A stretch of DNA of 24,797 nt from Bacteroidota bacterium (GCA_027620595.1 JAQCDI010000004.1:1-24797); one strand, 5' to 3'. Positions 17,295-24,279 are shown, counted from the stretch's first letter. Notes: generated from the letters alone by a model not told the origin. Numbers and translations are program-made.

Positions 17295-19445
17295 CTATTT
17301 CAGCAGCACCACTCGCTGGGTAGCCACGAAGTCTCCCGCTTCCATCCTGATGAGGTAGACGCCCGAGGCAAGGCCATCGGCGTTGAACTGTACCGTGTGG
17401 TAGCCTGCCGCCTGCATGTCACCTGCAACCAGAGTAGCCACCTGCCTTCCAAGTAAGTCCGTGGCCGTGATGCGCACAAGTGACCTTTTTGTCAACTCAT
17501 AGTGGACGCTGGTCGTACCAAAAAAAGGATCGGGATAAATCTTGAATCCATCCTCTAGGAGAGGGTTTTCTCTGAAAACATCACGGCCCAAAGCTGTTGC
17601 GCTGAGTACGCGAAAGGAGCGAATTACCTTTCCTTGTGCGAACCCCAGGTTATTTCCTGACCTCAGTCGAAGATAAAGGTCTTTCGAGCCCTGTGCAGGG
17701 ACAACAAAGAGGCTGTCTGAAAAAACTGTCCAGCGTGTATAGTCAGCTTCAAAATCAATGTCTGATGCTTGTTCGATCTCGGTAAAATCACTGCCCGGAG
17801 ACGGAGACCATCGAAGAAGAAACCCCGCCGAGGAAATGACGCTTGTGGTATCTGCAGCCTCAAAGAAAACGAAGCCGGAAGGTGGCTTTGTCCTGAGAGG
17901 TTTTTGGGCGTTTACAGAGTAAAAAACAATGTCGTCATCCAATCTCATGGTTGCGACATAGTCGACAGGCGGAACCCCGTCAATGTTTACAGGAAACGCT
18001 TTAATGTGATATTCCGACGAGGGTGGACATTCTCCCGGTTGACACGAGGCTACATCCGAAGGCTGAATCCTCGGGAAGTATTCGGCCCGGCTAATAACGA
18101 AACCCTGATCCGTATTCAAATAGAGTCTGTACCCGCCCGAACCTGACAACGCGTGCTGGATGTCGATCCGGCCGTCATCGTTTATGTCCACGGGAAAAAG
18201 GACTCCCTCTCCATGAATGGTATCAACCGCCGAGTCGTACGAGATATGGTCGTGAGTCACATCCTGGAACTGTCCTAATCCGTTGTTTGCAAGCAATTGG
18301 ATTTTCGAACCCTCGTAGTAGGGGTTGGCCCGAGTAATGGCCGTGACCAGGTCTACGTCTCCATCACCATCGAAGTCCGTGGCTACCGTATCGTTGAATT
18401 TGGTGTTCTCTGGTCCGTACAAGCCAACTGGAAGCGGCTCAAGAGTCCATTGGGATAGTCCGAAAGAACGACCATCGGACAGCCATACATAACCGGGGGG
18501 ATCGGCACCCTCGCTGAGGAGAACAGCGATATCATCATATCCGTCTGCATTGAAATCAGCCGACGTCGAGGACATTACATAATGTCTTGCCCTCATGGAT
18601 ATTTCTGAAGGCAAGACACTTGACCCGTCAACGAACCCGCCTCTGCTGTCATTAATAAACAGCATTTTCCCCAAGTAGATATCGTCATACCCATCTCCAT
18701 TCACATCGCCGACGCTAACGTCATGAGAAAAAGAAAATCCTGGGTGCGGCTCGGTCTCCGTTTGTTCTCCGACGCCTGTGTGGGCGTGCAGAAAGCTCCC
18801 ATCTGACTGCGATAGCAAAACCGGGAAAGGCTCATGTTTGTTGTAATACGATCCGTCTGCGAGCCTGGTGATGATACCCATCGACCCAGAAACCACGTCC
18901 GGTGTACCGTCGTCGTTGAAATGACCCTTCTTGATTCGGTACGGCATGTGGATCCGAAGAGGAGTCCCGGAGAAGGCTTCAGAACGAACAAACGTATTGT
19001 CCCCCTGATTGAGGAGGATATCGATTGACAGAAGCGTGTTCCTCTCGATGGTATGAGGGAAAACAACCCATTGAAGAGCCAGATCCTCCCGGCCATCGTT
19101 GTTAAAATCACCGGCAACGGCAGCATCCAGAAAAAGCGCATAATATCCGCCAGGATGCCAACTAGTTGTGTCCGGGTAGAAGTACGGAGGGTAGGTTTCG
19201 GGAGCCAACGAGGCGGAGAGCCACGAAAAAGATGACACACCGTAGTAAGGGCTGGAATATGCCCCGATCTGTTTCTTGAGCCCACGCCTGGTCGTGTCAA
19301 ATACAATGGAAGACGCAGGTGTTTGCGCTTGTGCAGCATCTGCTCCGAGCAGCAATTGGCAGGTTAGCAAATACAGACCCACTATCAGTGATCTTCGCCA
19401 GAAAGGATGCAAAGGAAACCGAATCGGACGCTGTGAACTATTCAT
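17295..19445 (-). CDS. Secreted FG-GAP/VCBS beta-propeller protein with T9SS sorting domain (second copy type)
   Basis: The product is ~716 residues from Met at 19445 (an in-frame ATG at 19475 is the alternative). The signal peptide is RRSLIVGLYLLTCQLLLGAD...AQAQ. Calcium-loop motifs, in numbering from 19475, are at 123-131 (DFNNDGRED), 185-193, 257-265 (DVNGDGYDD), 307-315, 367-375 (DFDGDGDVD) and 430-438. A beta domain covers ~535-625 and the T9SS tail ~640-726 (LGRQVATLVAGDMQAAG, GVYLIRMEAGDF). The sorting-domain DNA contains a 71-bp stretch identical to a decayed gene 5 kb away. It is similar in plan, not closely in sequence, to the VCBS protein at 13721. Surface binding or adhesion is inferred. 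Confidence 0.88.
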   Translation of the reverse strand: MNSSQRPIRFPLHPFWRRSLIVGLYLLTCQLLLGADAAQAQTPASSIVFDTTRRGLKKQIGAYSSPYYGVSSFSWLSASLAPETYPPYFYPDTTSWHPGGYYALFLDAAVAGDFNNDGREDLALQWVVFPHTIERNTLLSIDILLNQGDNTFVRSEAFSGTPLRIHMPYRIKKGHFNDDGTPDVVSGSMGIITRLADGSYYNKHEPFPVLLSQSDGSFLHAHTGVGEQTETEPHPGFSFSHDVSVGDVNGDGYDDIYLGKMLFINDSRGGFVDGSSVLPSEISMRARHYVMSSTSADFNADGYDDIAVLLSEGADPPGYVWLSDGRSFGLSQWTLEPLPVGLYGPENTKFNDTVATDFDGDGDVDLVTAITRANPYYEGSKIQLLANNGLGQFQDVTHDHISYDSAVDTIHGEGVLFPVDINDDGRIDIQHALSGSGGYRLYLNTDQGFVISRAEYFPRIQPSDVASCQPGECPPSSEYHIKAFPVNIDGVPPVDYVATMRLDDDIVFYSVNAQKPLRTKPPSGFVFFEAADTTSVISSAGFLLRWSPSPGSDFTEIEQASDIDFEADYTRWTVFSDSLFVVPAQGSKDLYLRLRSGNNLGFAQGKVIRSFRVLSATALGRDVFRENPLLEDGFKIYPDPFFGTTSVHYELTKRSLVRITATDLLGRQVATLVAGDMQAAGYHTVQFNADGLASGVYLIRMEAGDFVATQRVVLLK
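17380..17450 (-). repeat. 71-bp perfect direct repeat, copy 1 (inside T9SS sorting-domain coding DNA)
   Basis: Bases 17380-17450 are identical, base for base, to 22533-22603 in the same orientation. The stretch encodes the LGRQVATL...MQAAGYHTVQFNA part of the sorting domain. The flanks diverge sharply on both sides (G/T at the left edge, A/T at the right). The homologous part of the RCC1 gene (about 19702-19776) is similar but carries many differences. Confidence 0.95.
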
Positions 19446-19622
19446 TGTGCAACGGTGCAGTCGGAATCTTTGCAAATGTCAGTAGATGCCACCAAACATG
19501 GCAAAGCATGAATCAGGACCAACGCGCCAAAAGCCATCATCGCCGACAGCTTGGCGGGACGCAGGGTAGAAGGGTTAAGCCAAGATCAGAGGCTGCAGTT
19601 ACCCCTTTCAGGAATGCGCATG

Positions 19623-22295
19623 CTATTTCAGGAGCAAAACGTGTTGCGCAGCCACAAAGTCTCCTGCTTCCATTCTAATCAGGTACATGCCTGAGGCAAG
19701 GCCGTCTGCATTGAGCTGTACCGTGTGATAGCCTGCCGCCATCGTCTCACCCGCTAGAAGTGTGGCAACTTTCCGACCCAGAATGTCTGTAACCTCAATT
19801 AGAATTGGTCGAGCATCTGGTAAGACAAAAGCAAGATTGGTCGCCGAGGTGAATGGGTTAGGATAAGCTTTCTCGAGTGCAATTTTCGAGGGTAAAACAG
19901 GAGGCTCAACACCAACCCCAGATAGTACGCTTACATCAAGTCGATCAACATCACTGGAAAGACCGTCGTCCACGATCAGCCATATAGATTCGCTTCCAGG
20001 AGAAGTGAAAAACGGCTCAAAGTCCTGCTCGAACGAATAGTCTCCTCTTGATGAGACCCAAGCATGATTAAGCGCGTGACCATCAACATCGTAAGAGTTT
20101 TGCGCGCTCAGGACAATGAAAGCCGGAGCAACTACCGGTTCGGGTAATGCGATAGATGAGATCTGGGCGACGGGAGGAGTATTGGAGGAAGGAAGCTGAG
20201 AAATGTTGTTTCCCGACGTCAACCGAATCCAATCTCGACTTGCAGAAGAAGAACCCGTGATTGGACTAAATATGCTCGGATAACCGTCTCCTGATGCAAA
20301 CAGCTCGTCGTTTTTATTAATCCAAAAAGCAGCTTTCCCACCAATCTCTATTTCGCGCCAATTGCCTGCCCTCAGAAGACCCGTCGCCTGTTTTTGTGTA
20401 CTACCAAGGCCAAGCTCACCCCACATATTGGCACCCCACAGAACAACATCTCCTTTGGGATTAAGCAGGGCCACATTGGGCTCTCCGCCAGCACTTAGTC
20501 CACCACCTCCTACCGATATTCCAGTCCAATCGATTCCTAAAAACATCTCAAGCTCAGCATTATTGATGACACTATATTCTGTGTCCACCGAAATGCCTTC
20601 TTGAGAGTTGTACGAGTAGAACGCGTAAGGCGAAGCTGCAAACTCCTCGGCATTCGTGATCTGCACTTCGGGAGCGAGGGGCGGTGAGCCGTATTCATAA
20701 GATCCCAGTCCAATACTAAAGACGGTCCCTAGGGAATCTGATGCAAGAACTCGATTGTCTCCCTTAACTCGCTTGATCCGCTTAACCCCGGTCATGATAG
20801 GCGCTTCGTTATCTGAGGAGCGCAGGGTACCCGCGTCATCAAGTGTCAGGTACTCGTGACCAAAAGGCAGAAAATCAACTACACCCCTTTCTAGCAGAAT
20901 TGGGGTTGATTGAAGGCTGTTTTCGGGCACACCAAGACCTCCATTTCCTCTCCAGCCGCAGCCATAAAGCGCCCCGGACTCCGTCAAGAACAAGGTGGTT
21001 TCGACAGTAACTTTTGCCTGCAAGATCCTTTCTGAAAGCTTAATCGTGTTTGATGTGGTAGCTCGATCGGAATCGCATAGTTGATGATAGTAGTTCCAGC
21101 CGCTGAGGGTAAGGGATCCATCATTAAAAACTATAGCTGCATGCCGATCATACAGGCTAGATGTATTCACGTTGGTGGCCACCAACACACGCTCCTTGGA
21201 AAGGGACGTCTGCCCCATTCCTATCTGCCCCGAGGAGCTTTCGCCTATGGCAAGAACCGACTCGTCCACTTTCCTGATTGCCATATGCTTATCACCAACT
21301 ACAACCTCCAAAACATTGTCTGCAGCATGCATCCAGCGATTTGTCTCGTCCTGGGAATACTTGGAACCGAGATTACCATCCGGAAAATATGATAGCCAAA
21401 GCGTGTTAGATGAATCGATTATTGCCGTGGTCCACTTTGAGCTAGTTATTGAGCGAGCACCATCGAACACACGAGTGAGTTGGTTATCGGAACAACAACG
21501 ATATCCTAGCTCTTCTTCGTAGTTGGCACCGAAAGCATCCATGGTCCCGTCTGAATAAAGAATTAGTCCACCCCCGTGCGTTGTCGTGACATTTGCGACA
21601 TTAGAGTCAAGCACCTTTTGGGGTGTCCAAAGCTGTGGGTATTCCTCTGACCAATATCCAAAGGCGCCGAACATCCGGCTGTTAAGGACCCAGCTGTTCC
21701 GGCCGAAAACCCATAAACTCCCATCCCTTTTAACAAAAGCCCCTGAGTCCCCCCTCGACGACAGCTCTACTACATCGGCAGCGATAAATACTGGTGTTCT
21801 TATTTCTTTTGGTTGAACCTTCTCTCCAGCCCCAAGTTGTCCCCAATCGTTAAGCCCGAAGACAAACAAGCTGTCACCAGAGTTTGTAAAGAATGAGGTC
21901 TGCTCACCCGCCCAGATACGCTTAGTCCGATTTGCAACCCAGATTGGGATTTCTGTATAGTTGGTCGTTGCTGCCTGTCCGTGCCGGGAATTTCCGAATA
22001 CCCAGAGACTTGAGTCCTCTTTGATGTAAAGAAGATGATCGTCTCCTGCAGCAACACTCGCTACTCCAGAGTCAATTAGTAGCCCATTGTTATAAAACCT
22101 TTCCAGGTTTGACGAGGATAAATAATCCCATGTCGGAATATCCGGCGACCACACCAGGGAAAGACCATAGAGTAGCAGATTGCCATCTTCAACGATCGCC
22201 GTTCGATACGCACCAGCAGATATGCTTTGAGCAAAGGTCTCGGGCGAAATTAAGAGCAGAGGGGCAAGCAGTAGGAGTAGAGGTCTTGCTTTCAT
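19623..22295 (-). CDS. Secreted RCC1-repeat beta-propeller protein with PKD-like domain and T9SS sorting domain
   Basis: The product is ~890 residues from Met at 22295 (MKARPLLLLLAPLLLI...TFAQ signal); an in-frame ATG at 22370 gives a less credible leader. About a dozen degenerate RCC1-type repeats run through the first ~680 residues, each with a hydrophobic-G-x-N/W-x-x-G-Q-L-G core: SSLWVFGNSRHGQ, DSLFVFGLNDWGQLGAG, GSLWVFGRNSW, SVLAIGESSSGQIGMG, GDVVLWGANMWGELGLG. A PKD/Ig-like domain follows (PPVAQISS... to SVLSGVGV), then the T9SS tail (DILGRKVATLLAGETM, GMYLIRMEAGDF). In bacteria such proteins are secreted or surface propellers of unknown ligand. The base composition is clearly more AT-rich than in the flanking housekeeping genes, consistent with later acquisition. 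Confidence 0.88.
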   Translation of the reverse strand: MKARPLLLLLAPLLLISPETFAQSISAGAYRTAIVEDGNLLLYGLSLVWSPDIPTWDYLSSSNLERFYNNGLLIDSGVASVAAGDDHLLYIKEDSSLWVFGNSRHGQAATTNYTEIPIWVANRTKRIWAGEQTSFFTNSGDSLFVFGLNDWGQLGAGEKVQPKEIRTPVFIAADVVELSSRGDSGAFVKRDGSLWVFGRNSWVLNSRMFGAFGYWSEEYPQLWTPQKVLDSNVANVTTTHGGGLILYSDGTMDAFGANYEEELGYRCCSDNQLTRVFDGARSITSSKWTTAIIDSSNTLWLSYFPDGNLGSKYSQDETNRWMHAADNVLEVVVGDKHMAIRKVDESVLAIGESSSGQIGMGQTSLSKERVLVATNVNTSSLYDRHAAIVFNDGSLTLSGWNYYHQLCDSDRATTSNTIKLSERILQAKVTVETTLFLTESGALYGCGWRGNGGLGVPENSLQSTPILLERGVVDFLPFGHEYLTLDDAGTLRSSDNEAPIMTGVKRIKRVKGDNRVLASDSLGTVFSIGLGSYEYGSPPLAPEVQITNAEEFAASPYAFYSYNSQEGISVDTEYSVINNAELEMFLGIDWTGISVGGGGLSAGGEPNVALLNPKGDVVLWGANMWGELGLGSTQKQATGLLRAGNWREIEIGGKAAFWINKNDELFASGDGYPSIFSPITGSSSASRDWIRLTSGNNISQLPSSNTPPVAQISSIALPEPVVAPAFIVLSAQNSYDVDGHALNHAWVSSRGDYSFEQDFEPFFTSPGSESIWLIVDDGLSSDVDRLDVSVLSGVGVEPPVLPSKIALEKAYPNPFTSATNLAFVLPDARPILIEVTDILGRKVATLLAGETMAAGYHTVQLNADGLASGMYLIRMEAGDFVAAQHVLLLK

Positions 22296-22375
22296 CCAGT
22301 CACGAGATAGGAGTTTTAGGATCCCGCCTCTTCCAGCCTCCGGTCGGATCAGAAGAAAATAAGCTGGCAAGACGT

Positions 22376-23017
22376 TTAGGCTTGGGCGCCGAAACCTAGC
22401 CCAAAAATTCTTGCGTTTGAGCGCCGTGAATAGCCAGAAAACTTACAATATCTCAGAAAAACGACTTGTTGAGTAGCCACGAAGCCCGCTGCTTCCATTC
22501 TGATGAGATAGGCCCCGTAGGCAAGGTCGTCTGCGTTGAACTGTACCGTGTGGTAGCCTGCCGCCTGCATGTCACCTGCAACCAGAGTAGCCACCTGCCT
22601 TCCTAATGATTCGGTTGCAGGGAAGCTCACTTCTGCAGTTGTGGACAAGCCGTACGTGACCGTTGTGGTCGGGTTAACGGGGTTGGGGTAGGCTGCCCTC
22701 AGGACAAAGTACTCGGGTAAATCAAAGGACTCCCCGTCTACGCCTGACACGGTCGTGAATTGTCTTACCTCACTCGAGTCGCCCGTAGTGATCGTGCCAC
22801 CTACCACCTTGTTTGCATTCACTGCCGCCACGCGCCAGAGGTACGTCGTCTGAGAAAGAATGGCTGATGTAGGCCAGATAGAAGTGCTCCCCTCTTTTGA
22901 ACCGGCTTGGTATAGGTACTTGTCGTTGTGTACCTGACTTCCCTGGGAGGCTGACAACATTCTGTCAACCGCTTTCTGACGTGGCCGTGGTCTGTAAAAA
23001 CAACCAGCCCCACACAT
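22376..23017 (-). pseudogene. Remnant of a T9SS cargo gene: fibronectin III fragment plus degraded sorting domain
   Basis: The frame encodes only the end of a secreted protein. It has a fibronectin III-like fragment (TTYLWRVAAVNANKVVGG, SSEVRQFTTV), the linker AAYPNPVNPTTTVTYGLSTT and a sorting domain. There is no signal peptide, and residues before ~30 have no domain character. The sorting domain is damaged: the strand before LGRQVATL reads VSFPATES where intact copies read VRITATDL, and AGVYLI has become YGAYLI. The normal terminal stop is lost: where the tail should end LLK-stop the frame reads FLRYCKF and runs on ~25 residues. Because the T9SS tail must be C-terminal, this product should not be sortable. 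It could alternatively be a real short protein, but that is unlikely. Confidence 0.75.
22533..22603 (-). repeat. 71-bp perfect direct repeat, copy 2 (inside the decayed cargo gene)
   Basis: This stretch is identical to 17380-17450. Sequence on both sides in the same gene has drifted strongly from the other copy, so identity confined to this block suggests gene conversion or a recent partial copy rather than uniform conservation. Confidence 0.95.
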
Positions 23018-23069
23018 CTTTCGCTGTAGGAGCCAGTTTTTACGGACGTTGTGGCAAGTTCGAATTGGG

Positions 23070-23084
23070 GGTGACGGGCGGATT
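23070..23084. repeat. 15-bp duplicate of the 3' end of tRNA-Cys
   Basis: GGTGACGGGCGGATT is found here and at 23218-23232, where it forms the acceptor and T-arm end of the tRNA-Cys gene, in the same orientation and 148 bases apart. A short copy of a tRNA 3' end at the edge of an accessory block is what an old integrase attachment site leaves. No integrase gene is present in the window, so this is only suggestive. Confidence 0.35.
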
Positions 23085-23163
23085 ATTCGCCCTTCGGGCT
23101 CACCAGTCGCAGCCTTCCGCTGCTCGTGTCAAACCGCCTACGACGGTTCTCATCCGCACACCT

Positions 23164-23213
23164 TACAGAAAAAGGCTCCCAAAACGGCACTGCGTGCCAT
23201 CTTGGGAGCCTTT
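23164..23213 (-). terminator. Rho-independent terminator after tRNA-Cys
   Basis: Perfect 12-bp arms, AAAGGCTCCCAA (23171-23182) and TTGGGAGCCTTT (23202-23213), enclose a 19-base loop with its own inner GGCAC/GTGCC stem. Reading the minus strand, the hairpin begins 4 bases after the tRNA-Cys discriminator base and runs into TTTTTCTG. It ends the tRNA-Arg/tRNA-Cys transcript. Confidence 0.9.
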
Positions 23214-23216
23214 ATG

Positions 23217-23287
23217 AGGTGACGGGCGGATTCGAACCGCCGTACAGGGTTTTGCAGACCCTTGCCTAGCCACTCGGCCACGTCACC
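23217..23287 (-). tRNA. tRNA-Cys (anticodon GCA)
   Basis: The gene is 71 nt. The acceptor GGTGACG pairs with CGTCACC and the discriminator is U73, as expected for Cys. The anticodon loop CTGCAAA carries GCA and the T-arm reads GGCGGTTCGAATCCGCC. CCA is not encoded (the next bases on the minus strand are CAT), in contrast to the two neighbouring tRNA genes. It lies 66 bases after tRNA-Arg with no terminator between, so the two are probably one transcript. Confidence 0.95.
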
Positions 23288-23353
23288 AGTTTCCGACGTT
23301 CGCCCGCCATCCGGTCCGTTACAGATCCCGCTGGCCAGCGCAACCATGGAAAA

Positions 23354-23644
23354 TGGCACGCCCGGCAGGACTCGAACCTGCAACCTGCGGATTAGCATAC
23401 CAACTACAGTTTTCACTGCCGACAGCGCAAAGAACTGTCGTTTGGGGTCTGGACCATCTCTTCACCGTCTCAGGTGCGATGCGTATGGCCTCTACGGATC
23501 CCTTTTCAGGTTTCCTCGGGATTACCACCGACCGAATCGCTGAGGCTTCCCCGATACAGCATCGTCCACTCTGCGGATTCCTGTTTCTCCGCAAAGGCTC
23601 CTATGGTTGAAGTCCGCTGCTCTATCCAGTTGAGCTACGGGCGC
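23354..23644 (-). tRNA. tRNA-Arg (anticodon UCU), split by a group I intron
   Basis: Exon 1 is 23610-23644 (35 nt): acceptor GCGCCCG, D-arm GCTC...GAGC, 5' anticodon stem GCGGA, then CTT. Exon 2 is 23357-23395 (39 nt) plus encoded CCA at 23354-23356: CTAA, 3' anticodon stem TCCGC, T-arm GCAGGTTCGAGTCCTGC and acceptor CGGGCGT. Joined, the anticodon loop is CUUCUAA, giving anticodon UCU, and every arm pairs; the spliced tRNA is 74 nt plus CCA. The first acceptor pair is G.U. The 214-nt insertion lies between anticodon bases U34 and C35. Standard tRNA annotation could miss this gene or report two fragments. It decodes AGA (and AGG by wobble). Confidence 0.93.
23396..23609 (-). ncRNA. Group I self-splicing intron in tRNA-Arg (214 nt, no ORF)
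   Basis: Positions are intron nt (1 = base 23609). P1: exon CUU with GAG 10-12, placing a U.G wobble at the 5' splice site. P10: exon-2 CUA with UAG 7-9, directly adjoining P1 in the guide. P2: 14-22/33-41, 9 bp. P3: CGAUGC 46-51 with GCAUCG 128-133. P4: 57-61/89-93. J4/5: AA and AA. P5: 64-66/84-86. P6 with a CCU-GAAA-AGG hairpin at 100-109. P7: GGCCA 120-124 with UGGUC 154-158. P8: CACC 134-137/GGUG 144-147. P9 elements: 170-175/185-190 and a GAAA-capped hairpin 192-203. The last nucleotide is G214. The order P7-P3'-P8-P7' is that of group I introns. Segments such as UCGGGGAAGCCU and GGUGAAGAGAUGGUCCA parallel the Azoarcus tRNA-Ile intron (IC3) as I recall it. There is no endonuclease ORF. 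Confidence 0.9.
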
Positions 23645-23667
23645 AGGATGAAAAAGAACACGTCCGG

Positions 23668-23673
23668 AATATA
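23668..23673 (-). promoter_or_regulatory. Possible -10 element for tRNA-Arg/tRNA-Cys
   Basis: TATATT on the minus strand lies 23 bases before the tRNA-Arg 5' end. The same hexamer is used in the rpmB promoter candidate. No good -35 element is found 16-18 bases upstream. A terminator separates this gene from tRNA-Pro, so a promoter in this gap is expected. Confidence 0.35.
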
Positions 23674-23688
23674 GCGCCGGCAGGGTGA

Positions 23689-23709
23689 AAAGCGTTCCGG
23701 GGACGCTTT
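23689..23709. other. Small hairpin between tRNA-Pro terminator and tRNA-Arg
   Basis: AAAGCGT (23689-23695) and ACGCTTT (23703-23709) form 7-bp arms around a 7-base loop. On the minus strand the hairpin is followed by TTTTC at best, too short a T-run for a confident terminator. It may be a secondary terminator backing up the one at 23731. Confidence 0.35.
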
Positions 23710-23730
23710 GGCAGGGCGGCGGGACTGGAC

Positions 23731-23764
23731 AAAAAAGTCGGTTCGCCCTCACGAACGAACCGAC
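23731..23764 (-). terminator. Rho-independent terminator after tRNA-Pro
   Basis: On the minus strand GTCGGTTCG, a 10-base loop and CGAACCGAC form a perfect 9-bp hairpin followed by six T residues. It begins 3 bases after the encoded CCA of tRNA-Pro, so it ends the rpmB-rpmG-DUF4295-tRNA-Pro unit. Confidence 0.92.
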
Positions 23765-23767
23765 ATG

Positions 23768-23845
23768 TGGTCGGGGTGGCAGGATTCGAACCTGCGACCC
23801 TCTGCTCCCAAAGCAGATGCGCTAACCGGGCTGCGCTACACCCCG
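23768..23845 (-). tRNA. tRNA-Pro (anticodon UGG)
   Basis: The gene is 75 nt plus encoded CCA (23768-23770). The acceptor CGGGGTG pairs with CACCCCG and the discriminator is A73. The anticodon stem TCTGC/GCAGA encloses TTTGGGA, giving anticodon UGG. The T-arm GCAGGTTCGAATCCTGC is intact. It starts 27 bases after the DUF4295 stop with no terminator between, so it is probably processed from the ribosomal-protein transcript. Confidence 0.95.
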
Positions 23846-23872
23846 AAACAGCCGACGGTCGGTCCGAACGGC

Positions 23873-24046
23873 CTACTGATTTTTGGCCGCGGCCAGCTCA
23901 GCCTGCAGATTGTCCACATGGACCATCTTGTGGCGGTAGCTGTACTGCCCGTTGGGCTTTTTCTCGGCTACAACAATCTTGGCGAGCTTCTTGGACTCGG
24001 CTTTCTGCTGGAGAACCTTATCGCCGAAGGTTTGCTTCTTTGCCAT
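23873..24046 (-). CDS. DUF4295 small protein of the L28-L33 cluster
   Basis: The product has 57 residues, very basic, starting MAKKQTFGDK with a Lys/Ala-rich middle (AESKKLAKIVVAEKK) and the family end (YRHKMVHMDNLQAELAAAK). In Bacteroidota this short protein almost always follows rpmB and rpmG; a ribosome-associated role is suspected from context but not established. In most relatives ftsY comes next, whereas here tRNA-Pro does. It was found by translating the minus strand by hand; its short length makes it easy to overlook. Confidence 0.88.
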   Translation of the reverse strand: MAKKQTFGDKVLQQKAESKKLAKIVVAEKKPNGQYSYRHKMVHVDNLQAELAAAKNQ

Positions 24047-24108
24047 TGATACTCACACGGAGATCAGGTGACGCCGACATCCCGCGGGGAGGCCGACGAG
24101 GAGACCAC

Positions 24109-24279
24109 TTACTTGGTTTCCTTGTGGATGGTGTGCTTGCGAAGGACGGGATTGTACTTCTTCAGCTCAAGGCGGTCCGGCGTGTTGCGACGGTTCTTCA
24201 TCGTCGAGTAGCGGGACGTGCCGGGAGCTTCCGTGCAATCCAGGATGACCTTCAAGCGGATGTCTTTGGACTTTGCCAT
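24109..24279 (-). CDS. rpmG: 50S ribosomal protein L33 (zinc-free type)
   Basis: The product has 56 residues. [38 protein letters not shown] and [15 protein letters not shown] are the full L33 signature. Only one Cys is present (in LDCTEA), so the two CxxC pairs of zinc-binding L33 are absent; this is the Zn-independent form. It lies 17 bases after rpmB and 62 before DUF4295 on the same strand. It is a component of the large ribosomal subunit near the tRNA exit site. Confidence 0.96.
   Translation of the reverse strand: MAKSKDIRLKVILDCTEAPGTSRYSTMKNRRNTPDRLELKKYNPVLRKHTIHKETK

Noticed and set aside
23329..23340. 12-bp perfect palindrome between tRNA-Arg and tRNA-Cys
   Set aside because: CGCTGGCCAGCG is GC-rich and short with no T-run; not enough to call a terminator or operator.
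23353..23610. Possible protein or homing endonuclease encoded in the tRNA-Arg insert
   Set aside because: The only open frames cover tRNA exons on the wrong strand; no LAGLIDADG, GIY-YIG or HNH motif, and the insert is fully used by ribozyme structure.
23354..23644. Two unrelated tRNA fragments or a pseudogene disrupted by a random insertion
   Set aside because: Both halves are intact, pair with each other in every arm, restore a perfect UCU anticodon loop when joined at the predicted splice sites, and CCA is encoded.
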